DNA of 64,000 nucleotides from Swingsia samuiensis (GCF_006542355.1 NZ_CP038141.1:62001-126000), one strand, 5' to 3'. Shown: positions 46,779 through 56,749, counted from the stretch's first letter. Notes: generated by a model not told the origin, from the sequence alone. A program made the numbers and translations.

Positions 46779-47965
46779 AATGAAATACTCCGCAACAGCA
46801 CTTCACGAATTTCTTCATCCGCCACAAGGTCCAGCGCATCAATCAAAAAGGCTTGCACCAATATTTCCCGTGCTTGCGCTTCCGGAATTCCGCGTGATCT
46901 TAAATAGAAAAGTTGCTCGTCATCTAATGCTCCCACCGTTGCACCATGGCTGCATTTTACGTCATCTGCATAAATTTCGAGCTCTGGCTTACTGTTAATC
47001 TGTGCTTTTTCTGAAAGAAGAAGCGCTTGATTCATCTGGTAACCGTCTGTTTTTTGAGCAACCTGATCCACCAGTATTTTCCCTTGGAAAACACCTTGCC
47101 CACTCTCAGAAAGAACCGTCTTAACCGTTTGCCTGGAATTACAATCTGGAGCAGCATGATGAATCATTGATGTCAAATCATTCAGGCGTGTTCCATCCAC
47201 CACCTGTATGCCATTCACGTGCACCGAAGCATGTCTTCCATTCAATACAGCAACAACTTCATGACGAGCCAAATGACCACCTTTATTTAGGGTGAAACTA
47301 TCGTAATTTCCTCTTTCCTCAACCTGAACAGAGACAATTCCCAAATGTGTACTTTCTGGACTTTCCTTTTGAATCTTTACATGGTGAAGGTGAGCATTTT
47401 CTTTAACTACAATATCAAAACGGGGGTTCGTTAAATAAGAACCTTCCCCTACATGAATATCAAAAAGCTTAAGAGACGCCCCCTCTTCCAAAACAATCTT
47501 GTGGTGTAAATGCGTTGAAATATGCGCACCTTGTGTCAAAGACACTAGGGCTAACGTCCCTGCATCCACGCCTGCAGGAACAGTAAGCGTCACCCCTTCT
47601 GTTCCCAAAGACTCATTTAAAAGAGCCGTAAAATTTTGCTTCAATACCGGGAAAGAAAATCCCGCATTAGACTTAATCTGATCACTCTGATGAGAGTACT
47701 GCTCTTGCCTTCTCCCGTTAGCAAAAACAATGCGGCTTTTAGTCTGAGGTAATGATAAACTCTCTAAAAGAGCACTCACTTGCTCCGCAGGAATAGCCTC
47801 TGCTTCATGCCATTTTATATCATCAACAGAACGTAAAGACGTATAATGCCATGCTTCAACCTTCCGTGTTGGAAGCGTTGTTTTAAACAAATCTGTTTTT
47901 TTCGTTGCTCTTGTACGAAACGCATCAAGAGCAGGCGAAGGTTTTTCTAAAGCTTCAACACTCAC
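46775..47965 (-). CDS. sufD: Fe-S cluster assembly protein SufD
   Basis: Scaffold partner of SufB and SufC. The beta-helix core contains HIVLEEGASLKLFDIH-like repeats, and the C-terminal signature KCSHGATVGALDDEQLFYLRSRGI is characteristic of SufB/D proteins. 396 residues. Overlaps sufC and sufS by 4 bases each. Confidence 0.95.
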   Translation of the reverse strand: MSVEALEKPSPALDAFRTRATKKTDLFKTTLPTRKVEAWHYTSLRSVDDIKWHEAEAIPAEQVSALLESLSLPQTKSRIVFANGRRQEQYSHQSDQIKSNAGFSFPVLKQNFTALLNESLGTEGVTLTVPAGVDAGTLALVSLTQGAHISTHLHHKIVLEEGASLKLFDIHVGEGSYLTNPRFDIVVKENAHLHHVKIQKESPESTHLGIVSVQVEERGNYDSFTLNKGGHLARHEVVAVLNGRHASVHVNGIQVVDGTRLNDLTSMIHHAAPDCNSRQTVKTVLSESGQGVFQGKILVDQVAQKTDGYQMNQALLLSEKAQINSKPELEIYADDVKCSHGATVGALDDEQLFYLRSRGIPEAQAREILVQAFLIDALDLVADEEIREVLLRSISL

Positions 47966-48732
47966 GCTGCGGCCTCTAAAAACTGTTTATAGCCCTCTTT
48001 TTCAATCATCTTTGCAACTTGTGCACAGCCACTATGAATAATACGGCCATGCGCCATAACATGCACACGATCCGGCACAATATATTCAAGAAGACGCTGA
48101 TGATGTGTGATAACAAGCGCAGAAAAATCAGGCGTGCGCAATGAATTAACGCCTTCTGCTACAATACGAAGCGCGTCAATATCCAATCCACTATCGGTTT
48201 CATCAAGAATGGCTAAGGAGGGCTGCAAAAGTCTCATTTGCAAGACTTCATTGCGCTTTTTCTCACCACCGGAAAAACCAACATTAACAGCACGCTTTAA
48301 CATCTCATCTGACATAGAAAGATGTTTCGTTTCCGCACGAACGGCTTTCAAAAAAGCAACGGCATCCAACTCATCTTCGCCACGTGCCCGGCGCACAGCA
48401 TTGACAGCTGTTCTTAAAAAATTGGCATTATTGACCCCAGGAAGTTCCACAGGGGACTGCATAGCCAAAAATACACCTAAAGCAGCTCGCTCTTCAGGTT
48501 CTAATTCAAGCAGGTTTTGCCCTTTAAAATAAGCACTCCCACCTGTTACTTCGTAATCTTCACGCCCTGAAAGAACATAAGATAGTGTGGATTTTCCAGA
48601 TCCATTTGGCCCCATAATGACATGAACTTCACCTTTAGGAACCTCAAGGTCTATCCCTTTTAAAATATCCTTAGGTGTTCCATCCGCATCGATACGGGCC
48701 TTTAGGCCTTGAATTTTAAGAAAATCGCTCAT
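47962..48732 (-). CDS. sufC: Fe-S cluster assembly ATPase SufC
   Basis: ABC-type ATPase that drives conformational change in SufBCD. Walker A GPNGSGKSTLS, the SufC-type signature FSGGEKKRNEVLQM, and Walker B LAILDETDSGLDIDAL are present. No membrane domain is associated. 256 residues; one base separates it from sufB and it overlaps sufD by 4 bases. Confidence 0.96.
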   Translation of the reverse strand: MSDFLKIQGLKARIDADGTPKDILKGIDLEVPKGEVHVIMGPNGSGKSTLSYVLSGREDYEVTGGSAYFKGQNLLELEPEERAALGVFLAMQSPVELPGVNNANFLRTAVNAVRRARGEDELDAVAFLKAVRAETKHLSMSDEMLKRAVNVGFSGGEKKRNEVLQMRLLQPSLAILDETDSGLDIDALRIVAEGVNSLRTPDFSALVITHHQRLLEYIVPDRVHVMAHGRIIHSGCAQVAKMIEKEGYKQFLEAAA

Positions 48733-48733
48733 C

Positions 48734-50215
48734 TTAACCTACACTTCCTTCAAGACTGATCTGGAGTAATTTTTGTGCTTCAACCGCGAATTCCATTGGT
48801 AATTCTTTAAGCACTTCTCGACAAAAACCATTCACAATCATTCCCACAGCATCCTCTTCAGATAATCCACGGGAACGGCAATAAAACAATTGATCTTCTG
48901 AAATCTTGGACGTGGTTGCCTCATGCTCAACACGCGCTGTCATATTCCGATTTTCAATATATGGTACGGTATGCGCACCACATTGATCACCAATCAGAAG
49001 ACTGTCACACTGGGTGAAGTTACGTGCATTCCGTGCTTTTGGCTGCATGCGTACCAACCCACGATATGTACTATCAGAATGTCCCGCTGAAATGGTTTTA
49101 GCAATAATCGTTGAACGTGTGTTCGGAGCTAGATGAATCATCTTGGTTCCGGTATCTGCCTGCTGATGGTTATTCGTTACCGCAACAGAATAAAACTCTC
49201 CAACAGATCCTTCTCCCGCTAAAATACAAGACGGATATTTCCATGTTATAGCAGAGCCTGTCTCAACCTGCGTCCAAGAAATCTTGGAGCGTGCACCACG
49301 GCAGGCGCCACGCTTGGTCACAAAGTTATAGATCCCACCACGGCCTTGATCATCACCAGGATACCAGTTTTGTACGGTAGAATATTTGATCGACGCATCA
49401 TCCATAGCCACGAGTTCAACCACGGCCGCATGTAACTGATTTTCATCGCGTTGAGGAGCAGTACAGCCTTCCAAATAAGAAACCGTCGCACGCTCTTCTG
49501 CTATAATAAGGGTCCGTTCAAACTGACCTGTATTGCGTGCATTAATTCGAAAATACGTCGATAATTCCATTGGGCAACGTACGCCCGCAGGAACATAAAC
49601 AAACGACCCATCCGTAAAGACAGCCGAATTTAGTGCAGCAAAGAAATTATCGGCAACAGGAACAACAGATCCCAAATACTTTTTCACAAGGTCAGGATAT
49701 TCCCTAATCGCTTCTGAGATCGGGCAGAAAATCACACCCGCATCAGCTAACGTCTTACGGAAAGTCGTTGCAACAGAAACGCTGTCGAAAACGGCATCTA
49801 CAGCCACTGGAGGACGTGCCTCAGCCCCTTCCACACCAGCAAGAAGTGCCTGCTCATGAAGAGGAATTCCTAGCTTTTCGTATGTTTTGAGCAGCTCTGG
49901 ATCAACCTCATCCAAACTCTTTGGGCCGTCTTTTTTCTTGGGACGTGCAAAATAATGTGCATCCTGATAATCAATCGGAGGATGCTTCACCTTTGCCCAA
50001 TCGGGGTCTTCCATCCCTTGCCAAGAGCGGAATGCCTTCAAACGCCATTCCAGCATCCATTCCGGTTCTTCTTTCTTCTCTGAAATCAGGCGGACAGTAT
50101 CTTCATTTAGCCCTTTAGGAGCGATATCCATTTCGATATCAGTCTCGAAGCCCCATTCATAACTGGACTTCGCAAGCTGCTCGACTGCTTCACGGGTTTC
50201 GGTCACAGCTGGCAT
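48734..50215 (-). CDS. sufB: Fe-S cluster assembly protein SufB
   Basis: Main scaffold on which clusters form in SufBC2D. Conserved C-terminal region: [17 protein letters not shown] with the persulfide-tunnel Cys, [37 protein letters not shown] with a second conserved Cys, and [21 protein letters not shown]. 493 residues, the usual long form. It is 12 bases after the regulator gene. Confidence 0.96.
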   Translation of the reverse strand: MPAVTETREAVEQLAKSSYEWGFETDIEMDIAPKGLNEDTVRLISEKKEEPEWMLEWRLKAFRSWQGMEDPDWAKVKHPPIDYQDAHYFARPKKKDGPKSLDEVDPELLKTYEKLGIPLHEQALLAGVEGAEARPPVAVDAVFDSVSVATTFRKTLADAGVIFCPISEAIREYPDLVKKYLGSVVPVADNFFAALNSAVFTDGSFVYVPAGVRCPMELSTYFRINARNTGQFERTLIIAEERATVSYLEGCTAPQRDENQLHAAVVELVAMDDASIKYSTVQNWYPGDDQGRGGIYNFVTKRGACRGARSKISWTQVETGSAITWKYPSCILAGEGSVGEFYSVAVTNNHQQADTGTKMIHLAPNTRSTIIAKTISAGHSDSTYRGLVRMQPKARNARNFTQCDSLLIGDQCGAHTVPYIENRNMTARVEHEATTSKISEDQLFYCRSRGLSEEDAVGMIVNGFCREVLKELPMEFAVEAQKLLQISLEGSVG

Positions 50216-50227
50216 GATATCGTCTCC

Positions 50228-50710
50228 TTATTCAATCGGATCAACAGCTGAGATAAGTTCCATATCCAGCGTGTCCAATGATGTTGTATTATTTCCCTTA
50301 CGTTGCTTCACCGGCGAATGACGCTTCATATCCGCTAATGTAATACCATTCAGCGTTTTAAGAAGCGCATCATTCACCATATCCCATTGGCCGGATAGAC
50401 TGCATAAGGAGCTATGCTCACATTCGCGTCCATCACAACAAGCTGTAATTGAGATAGGACCATCAACGGCTGTGATTACAGCTGCAATTGTAATATTTTC
50501 TAGCCCGTGTGCGAGTTTATATCCCCCCCGCGCTCCACGGTGAGAAATAATCAACCCACTCGCTGCAAGACCTTTCAAAAGCTTTGCAACAGTTGGTTCT
50601 GGCACACCCGTCCCTTTCGCCAAGGTTGAGGCCGTCGCCAGTCCTTCCTGATCCCCTAAGTGAACGAGAAGTACCGTTGCATAATCGGCTAATTTTGAAA
50701 GCCTTAACAT
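50228..50710 (-). CDS. sufR: Rrf2-family SUF operon regulator (IscR-like, Fe-S sensing)
   Basis: Winged-helix repressor expected to bind a [2Fe-2S] cluster and tune suf expression to demand. N-terminal HTH (LATASTLAKGTGVPEPTVAKLL) and wing (SHRGARGGYKL) precede Cys91, Cys97 and Cys103, spaced as the three ligands of E. coli IscR (92, 98, 104); Cys92 is an extra. 160 residues. It heads the operon and is preceded by a 27-bp near-palindrome, so autoregulation is likely. The symbol follows the annotation 'SUF system regulator', not the cyanobacterial SufR. Confidence 0.9.
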   Translation of the reverse strand: MLRLSKLADYATVLLVHLGDQEGLATASTLAKGTGVPEPTVAKLLKGLAASGLIISHRGARGGYKLAHGLENITIAAVITAVDGPISITACCDGRECEHSSLCSLSGQWDMVNDALLKTLNGITLADMKRHSPVKQRKGNNTTSLDTLDMELISAVDPIE

Positions 50711-50733
50711 AACTGTTTACCCACAAATCAATT

Positions 50734-50760
50734 AATTTAAGACTTGTGTAGTCCTAATTT
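50734..50760 (-). promoter_or_regulatory. Candidate operator for the suf operon
   Basis: Imperfect palindrome centred on TAAGACT-TGTGT-AGTCCTA (50738-50756). Extending each arm to 11 bases gives 9 of 11 pairs. It lies 24 bases before the regulator start. A possible -35 TTGACC (50788-50793) with a weak -10 CATTTA (50765-50770), 17-bp spacing, would place transcription initiation over the palindrome, fitting repression by the IscR-like protein. Confidence 0.5.
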
Positions 50761-50841
50761 TGTTTAAATGGACTATCTTCCTTAAAAGGTCAAGGTCTTT
50801 CTCTATTTCACGTGGGCTCAATGCAAGGGGAATTCTTCTGT

Positions 50842-52131
50842 TTAAATTCCCATTATCAGCTTTGAAAGAGCCTCTAAAACAGCTCCAGCGAAAAAACCAA
50901 AAACAGTTCCGTTAATTCGAATATATGTCAGGTCTTTTCCAACCCCTTGCTCTAACCGTCGGGTCAAAACATCTGCATCCCACCCGGCCATTACATTGGC
51001 TATAAAGCCAGACAATTTTCCACGAAGTGTTGGCAATGTTCTAAAAAGGGCTTCCTCCAACATCTGATTAATTTTGATCTTTAAATTCTCATTTTCACGT
51101 AAAGAAATAATAAAACTATTGATAGTCGTCTCTAAAACCGCAGCATTCCACCCATCTTCACGGGTACTATCATCCTCTATTACGAGACGAAGTTTTTCCC
51201 AAAGCTCTCCGCTCCATGCTTTCAAGCTAGAGTGGGTAACAATCGCTCCAATCGCTTCAGATATATCGTTTCGTCTTTCAGGGTCATTCTCCATCTTATC
51301 AATCTCAGCACGAACCCACGAGGTGAACCCTTGCCGTATTTCCGAATCCATCGGGTCAACACGGTCCATTTCCGCCTTAATGGAGGATAAGACCCGTCCT
51401 GACACAGATGCGCCTATAGCCCACCCTAAAAAACGTCCCCCTTGTTCCCTTACACGATCTTCTACAAACTGCTTAAAATCCCCTTCACGAGCAGCAACTG
51501 TATTCTTCAATTTGCACAACAAGAACGACAAAACTTCCTGATGTAATTCACTCTCCACCATTGCCTTCATTCCACGGGCAACGAGATGCGTCATTTCTTC
51601 CCCATTCAAAAGAACAGACATAACTTTTGAGAGAGCTGAAACAGCACTGCCATCTTCAACACGATTCAATAGGCCTGGGATACTTGAGCGTAAGGTATGA
51701 ATAAGATTTTGCTTGACGCTCGGAGCATCTAAGGTTTCGGCAATAATTTTAGGCAGATCAATTTGATGTAAAACTTTTCTTACATTTTCATCCGTAAAAA
51801 ACTGTTCTGAAATAAATCTTCCTAAAGATTCCCCTAAACGTTTTTTTTGTCTTGGGAGTATCGCTGTGTGTGGAATCGGTATTCCCAACGGATGCCGAAA
51901 CAAAGCAACAATAGCAAACCAGTCTGCCAACCCTCCAACGACTCCCGCCTTAGAACCTGCCCTTATCAAATCCAAAAAAAGATTGTCTTGTTGTATATAT
52001 TTTGCCGAGAGCCATGTTGTCCCGACGGCGACAGCCCCCATACAAACAAGAAGGCCACCGGCAAGATGGGTCGGAGAATATTTTTCTCTTAAAACGTTTT
52101 GTTTTAAATTTTCTCTTTCATTCTGCGACAT
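50842..52131 (-). CDS. DUF445 family membrane-associated protein
   Basis: DUF445/YjiN-type protein of unknown function. An N-terminal hydrophobic segment (about 24-45, HLAGGLLVCMGAVAVGTTWL) precedes GVVGGLADWFAIVALFRHPLGIPIPHTAILPRQKKRLGESLGRFI, the hallmark of the family. A long helical region follows, then a C-terminal hydrophobic stretch (about 405-425, INGTVFGFFAGAVLEAL). 429 residues is full length. It is transcribed alone between the suf operon and a divergent PEPC-like gene. Confidence 0.85.
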   Translation of the reverse strand: MSQNERENLKQNVLREKYSPTHLAGGLLVCMGAVAVGTTWLSAKYIQQDNLFLDLIRAGSKAGVVGGLADWFAIVALFRHPLGIPIPHTAILPRQKKRLGESLGRFISEQFFTDENVRKVLHQIDLPKIIAETLDAPSVKQNLIHTLRSSIPGLLNRVEDGSAVSALSKVMSVLLNGEEMTHLVARGMKAMVESELHQEVLSFLLCKLKNTVAAREGDFKQFVEDRVREQGGRFLGWAIGASVSGRVLSSIKAEMDRVDPMDSEIRQGFTSWVRAEIDKMENDPERRNDISEAIGAIVTHSSLKAWSGELWEKLRLVIEDDSTREDGWNAAVLETTINSFIISLRENENLKIKINQMLEEALFRTLPTLRGKLSGFIANVMAGWDADVLTRRLEQGVGKDLTYIRINGTVFGFFAGAVLEALSKLIMGI

Positions 52132-52264
52132 ATTTTATCCAAAACCATCCAATATTATCATCTATATGCAGTAAGACGCTCGGAACAAGGTTGCGCTTCA
52201 TCACAGAGCGTGGAACATATCAGTTCCGTTTTAGTTCAATCCCGCAGAAGCGAGACTGTTTTCA

Positions 52265-55039
52265 ATGTCTGACCGCGCCTCCTCCCGGCTCGACACCTCT
52301 TTATCAACATATATCGAGAATATGTCGTCTCATCTTAACCAAGACCGTGACGGCCTCAGTAAGCTTATTACACAGATTGGTAACAGTCTCGATCATAATG
52401 AAGCCGAAAAAATTTCCCAGCTTGAGGATATTGTTCGCTCTATCCGCGACGAATATTTCATTCAACGCGCCAATCACCTGCGCCAATATGTTGGTTTAGA
52501 AGATCAAGCTCCTGAAGAGCGGTTAAAAGCTGTCGCCAAAGCCCTCGTTAACCAAAAATCAACTCCTGATCTTTTAACCATTCCAGAAATTGCAGCTGTT
52601 TTTACTGCGCATCCCACCTTTGCTCTCTCTGACAATGTTTACGCTCTCCTTGCAGAACGTGCGAGCAATCCTCAAACACATATCCCTACTTTAAAGACAC
52701 ATCGCCGTAGTGGGGCTCCAACCCTCGCCCACGAACAATCTTTAGCATTAGCGGCCATTTTAAGAGGACGGGATGCTTTAGATGACCTCACTCTTGCCCT
52801 TTTAAAAGAGATGGAGAGCCGCTGGCCTGACACTAAGACAACGGAAAATATTGATCCGTCCCCTGTCATTTTAGCAAGCTGGGTCGGGTTCGATACAGAT
52901 GGTCGCAATGACATTGGGTGGTGGGATACCATTCGCATTCGGCTAGAATTAAAACAAACCCAACTTGAGCGTCTTGAAACGGGTTTAAAAAATATTGGCC
53001 TGAATGAATCCGCTCTTGCCATGCGTATACGCCGCGCCATTGAAGCTGTAAGAACCCAGCATGCGGCCTGCCCTTCAGGAAAAGACGCTACTCCGGAAGA
53101 CATTAATAGCTTTGCTCAAGTTCTTATTTCTCACCGTGAGCAAGCACTTCTGGACGCCAAAGAACTTATCCCTCTCTTTCATGATGCATCCCATACCCTC
53201 AATACAGAACAAGCACTAACACTCCGCGTCTTACGTGCGGGGTTCATGAGCCACGGGCTTGGGATTGCACATATCCATACACGCCTTAATGCTGCACAAA
53301 TTTATAACGTGGCACGAACACGCCTTGGCTTAACGGATGATCCAGCTCTTCCATCAAGACGCAGAGTCCTACTGGCACGTATTGATGATGCATTAAGCAA
53401 TTTAACCCCTAAAGATGTTAATTTTGGATCGTTACTCGTAGAGCCAGCTTCAGCTACACGCTTAATGATGACTATGGCCCAAATCCTGAAGCATATTGAT
53501 TCAGGGTCTCCTATTCGCTTCCTTATTGCTGAAACAGAAAGCGGCTATACTCTCTTGGCCACGCTCTGGCTGGCACGGTTATTCGGCATTAAAGATCATC
53601 AAATCGAAATTTCTCCCCTCTTTGAAACTGAAAGTGCTCTCGAAAATGGCGAAGTCATTCTCGAAGAAGCATTCCATTCTCCTCATTGGCGAGATTATTT
53701 GCGGGCAAATGGCCGCCTTTCTCTTCAATTTGGCTATTCTGATTCAGGACGGTATGTTGGCCAGCTTGCCGCCACCAACCTTGTTGAACGCCTCAGAATG
53801 CGCACGCTTGCTCTGCTGAAAGAGCACGACCTTGAGGACGTGTCACTCACACTTTTTGATACTCATGGGGAAAGCATTGGTCGTGGAGCACACCCTTTCT
53901 CTCTTCGCCAACGTTTAGATTATTTTTCTCCTGCTCGTACACGATTAGCCCTTCAAAAAGCAGGGATTGGCTGCCGGGTTGAAACAGCATTCCAAGGCGG
54001 AGACGGCTATACCCTGTTCGGAACGAAAGAAATTGCGGCATCCACAATCGCAACTCTAGCGGAACATATTGCTCATCCACCTCAAAAACTTAACGATCCT
54101 ATTTACGAACGCCCTGATTTCGCAGCTGATTTCTTTTCAACCATCGCGCTCGATATGAGCGCTTTAGTAGATGATCCGGGATATGCTGCACTTTTGAGTG
54201 CCTTTGGCCCTTCTCTGATTGATAAAACCGGATCTCGCCCTTCTGCTCGTCAATCTGACGCAGCAACGGTAACGCGCATTACACACCCTAGCCAATTACG
54301 TGCCATTCCTAATAATGCAATCTTACAGCAATTAGGGTGGTGGGCGAACGTATTGCACGGCTTGGGAAATGCGGCTCAACGCCATCCTGAAACATTTGAA
54401 CAGCTCGTTAATAGCTCTCCGCGCTTTCGTGAGGCTATGGACTTCGCACGCAAAGCCCTCGCCCACTCAGACCTTGAAGTCCTAAGGGCTACCATTCGGC
54501 AGCTTGACCCGGGAACATGGCTGGACCGAGCATCCCTTGCTACAGATGAAGAAGCGCGTCAGCACTTTTTAACGATCTCACGCGGCTTGGAAAACCTTCG
54601 TTTCTGGACGAGTGCTCCAGCCATGTTTAGACGTATTCAAACAGACCATATTGCCCTTCGTGCAGCATGGCCAGATGCGCCACATATGGAGAGCCATGAA
54701 AAACTTCTTCACGGTATTCGTTTTGCCCTGATTGATCGGCTCTGGGTTCTTTCAACAAATATTCCATACTTTGGGCCCCGTAATAATCTTACACGTGAAG
54801 CCATCACAAATCTGATCCTGTGTTTGGATATTCCTCGCGCTTTAAGATTATTAGATGATCTCTTTCCGATCACCGCTCTCAACATTACAAATTATGATTT
54901 TGGAGAGCTTGGAAATGCAAGTGATGCAGATGGGTTCGCCCGTGAGCATACCGAGATTTTCCAGCCTTTAAAACGTTATTTTGATCTTTTACGCGAGGTA
55001 GGAATTGCGATTATGCATGCTAATCAAGCTTTTGGTTAA
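52265..55039 (+). CDS. ppc: Divergent phosphoenolpyruvate carboxylase homologue with altered active site
   Basis: Homologous over its length (924 residues) to PEP carboxylase, which makes oxaloacetate from PEP and bicarbonate. TAHPT (about residue 118), PLFETESAL (metal Glu) and GYSDS (metal Asp) are kept. Several residues invariant in true PEPC are changed: the Lys of YSDSxKD is Arg (YSDSGRYVG), the HGRGGSxGRGG loop is shortened to HGESIGRGAHP and loses one Arg, the DIRQES Arg region reads HIHTRL, GGDRDGNP reads GFDTDGRN, and the terminal QNTG reads NQAFG. It may be an inactive paralogue, an enzyme with another role, or a divergent functional clade. Start ATG has a poor ribosome binding site. 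Confidence 0.75.
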   Translation: MSDRASSRLDTSLSTYIENMSSHLNQDRDGLSKLITQIGNSLDHNEAEKISQLEDIVRSIRDEYFIQRANHLRQYVGLEDQAPEERLKAVAKALVNQKSTPDLLTIPEIAAVFTAHPTFALSDNVYALLAERASNPQTHIPTLKTHRRSGAPTLAHEQSLALAAILRGRDALDDLTLALLKEMESRWPDTKTTENIDPSPVILASWVGFDTDGRNDIGWWDTIRIRLELKQTQLERLETGLKNIGLNESALAMRIRRAIEAVRTQHAACPSGKDATPEDINSFAQVLISHREQALLDAKELIPLFHDASHTLNTEQALTLRVLRAGFMSHGLGIAHIHTRLNAAQIYNVARTRLGLTDDPALPSRRRVLLARIDDALSNLTPKDVNFGSLLVEPASATRLMMTMAQILKHIDSGSPIRFLIAETESGYTLLATLWLARLFGIKDHQIEISPLFETESALENGEVILEEAFHSPHWRDYLRANGRLSLQFGYSDSGRYVGQLAATNLVERLRMRTLALLKEHDLEDVSLTLFDTHGESIGRGAHPFSLRQRLDYFSPARTRLALQKAGIGCRVETAFQGGDGYTLFGTKEIAASTIATLAEHIAHPPQKLNDPIYERPDFAADFFSTIALDMSALVDDPGYAALLSAFGPSLIDKTGSRPSARQSDAATVTRITHPSQLRAIPNNAILQQLGWWANVLHGLGNAAQRHPETFEQLVNSSPRFREAMDFARKALAHSDLEVLRATIRQLDPGTWLDRASLATDEEARQHFLTISRGLENLRFWTSAPAMFRRIQTDHIALRAAWPDAPHMESHEKLLHGIRFALIDRLWVLSTNIPYFGPRNNLTREAITNLILCLDIPRALRLLDDLFPITALNITNYDFGELGNASDADGFAREHTEIFQPLKRYFDLLREVGIAIMHANQAFG

Positions 55040-55085
55040 TTAAAACGGTATCGAAACTACTTGCTTGCTTTTATAGGTTAGTCCA

Positions 55086-55123
55086 AGAGAGAACTTGGTC
55101 AATTTTATTAAAAAGTTCTCTCT
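55086..55123 (+). promoter_or_regulatory. Perfect inverted repeat just before the S10 peptidase ATG
   Basis: AGAGAGAACTT (55086-55096) / AAGTTCTCTCT (55113-55123), 11 perfect base pairs, 16-nt AT-rich loop, ending one base before ATG 55125. It contains the only Shine-Dalgarno-like sequence (AGAGAG). Possible translational control hairpin or protein-binding site. Confidence 0.5.
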
Positions 55124-55124
55124 C

Positions 55125-56708
55125 ATGATTCATAAAACTCTTATTTTTAGCGCTGCCACACTTTTAAGTACCTCTTTAGCTGTGGCAGCCACATCTCCCC
55201 CAAAAATATCAGATGAAAGCGTAACAAGCGGAAATGTCGTAATTGATGGAACGACCATTTCCTACCATGCTGTTGCAGGCACCCTTCTTGTTCATGGCAA
55301 TAAATATGATGATTCCAACCAAATTCTACTTAAGCGTGGAATAAATATTGATAACCCCAAAGAAGAAGACAAAAACCCACCTGTCACTTCTATGTTTTTT
55401 ACAGCTTATTTTAAAGACGGGGCTCCTTCTAATAAACGGCCTATTACTTTCTTATACAATGGCGGCCCTGGTTCTGCTTCTATTTGGCTCCATATGGGAA
55501 CGTTTGGCCCAATCCGTGTAAACACACCAGGAGATCAACACTTACCTGCTGCTCCTTACGCTTTACAGAACAATCAGCAATCTCTTTTAGATGTTTCTGA
55601 TATCGTTTTTATTGATGCCCCCGGGACAGGCTTTTCGCGTATTGCTGGTAAAAATGCAGCAAAAGAATTCCTTGGAGTTGATGGAGACGCCACTGCCTTT
55701 ACACACTTTATCGCGCAGTTCTTAGCAAAATATAACCGTTATAATTCTCCCAAATATCTCATGGGAGAAAGCTATGGGACTTTACGCTCTGCATTGGTCG
55801 TTAATTTATTAGCGCAAGACGAAAGTATTGATTTCAATGGTGTAATCCTTCTCTCTCAAATCCTTAATTACACCAATAATAATGATACCCCTCAGCTTAA
55901 TCCGGGAATTGATGATCCATATATTCTCTCCCTTCCCACTTATGCCGCTACAGCATGGTATCACCACACTCTTCCTCATGAACACACTGACCTTAAAGCT
56001 TTTCTAAAAGAGGTAGAAAACTTCTCAACTCATGATTATGCCCTCGCTCTGCTGCAAGGGGCAGATTTAAGCGAGACTAAAAAACAAGGTATTGCGAATA
56101 AGATACATGAATATACGGGGTTATCAGCCGATTATATTCTGAAATCGAATATCCGTGTTAATAGCGGCCAATTTGAGCAACAACTTCAAAGTAAAACAGG
56201 CTTAACGACCGGCCGGCTTGATACGCGGTATTCTAGCCCAGCCTTAGACCCTCTTAGTAAGGAAGCAGAATATGATCCACAATCAAACTCCATTAGTTCC
56301 GCTTATGTTTCTTTATTCAATGAATATGTTCGTAATACCTTAAAATATGGAAATAATGATACCTACCGCTTATCAAACCCCGATACATCTTGGGACTTCA
56401 ATCACACGCAATATGGTTTATCTTCACAAAGTGCATCCCTAGCCAACGTCATGAACGATCTTGCCATGGCTATGAAGACCAACCCTAATTTACATGTTTT
56501 TCTCAATAGTGGGTATTATGACCTTGCTACCCCTTATTACGAAGGTGTTTATGAAATGAAACATCTTCCAATACCCGATAGCTTACAAAAGAATATTCAA
56601 TATGCCCAATATACATCCGGACACATGGTGTATGTTGACCCGAACGCTTTGCAACAACTCCATGATAATGTGGCTACATTTATCAGGCAGACTGATAATT
56701 TACATTAA
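55125..56708 (+). CDS. Exported S10-family serine carboxypeptidase-like peptidase
   Basis: Alpha/beta-hydrolase peptidase related to serine carboxypeptidases. From ATG 55125 a clean signal peptide (MIHKTLIFSAATLLSTSLAVAA) predicts export to the periplasm. NGGPGSASIWLHMG forms the oxyanion region, the nucleophile is in MGESYGT, the Asp in SGYYDLATPY and the His in YTSGHMVYV, so the triad is complete. 527 residues from this start. The frame is also open from a TTG at 55095 inside a hairpin. It is downstream of the PEPC homologue by 85 bases and ends at a 32-bp palindromic terminator. Substrates are unknown. Confidence 0.88.
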   Translation: MIHKTLIFSAATLLSTSLAVAATSPPKISDESVTSGNVVIDGTTISYHAVAGTLLVHGNKYDDSNQILLKRGINIDNPKEEDKNPPVTSMFFTAYFKDGAPSNKRPITFLYNGGPGSASIWLHMGTFGPIRVNTPGDQHLPAAPYALQNNQQSLLDVSDIVFIDAPGTGFSRIAGKNAAKEFLGVDGDATAFTHFIAQFLAKYNRYNSPKYLMGESYGTLRSALVVNLLAQDESIDFNGVILLSQILNYTNNNDTPQLNPGIDDPYILSLPTYAATAWYHHTLPHEHTDLKAFLKEVENFSTHDYALALLQGADLSETKKQGIANKIHEYTGLSADYILKSNIRVNSGQFEQQLQSKTGLTTGRLDTRYSSPALDPLSKEAEYDPQSNSISSAYVSLFNEYVRNTLKYGNNDTYRLSNPDTSWDFNHTQYGLSSQSASLANVMNDLAMAMKTNPNLHVFLNSGYYDLATPYYEGVYEMKHLPIPDSLQKNIQYAQYTSGHMVYVDPNALQQLHDNVATFIRQTDNLH

Positions 56709-56717
56709 ACGCATAAA

Positions 56718-56749
56718 AAAAGCCGACTGGAATATTCCAGTCGGCTTTT
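56718..56749. terminator. Bidirectional terminator, 32-bp perfect palindrome
   Basis: AAAAGCCGACTGGAAT (56718-56733) followed immediately by its exact reverse complement (56734-56749), with A and T runs at both ends. It separates the convergent S10 peptidase and fusA genes and should terminate both. Confidence 0.9.
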
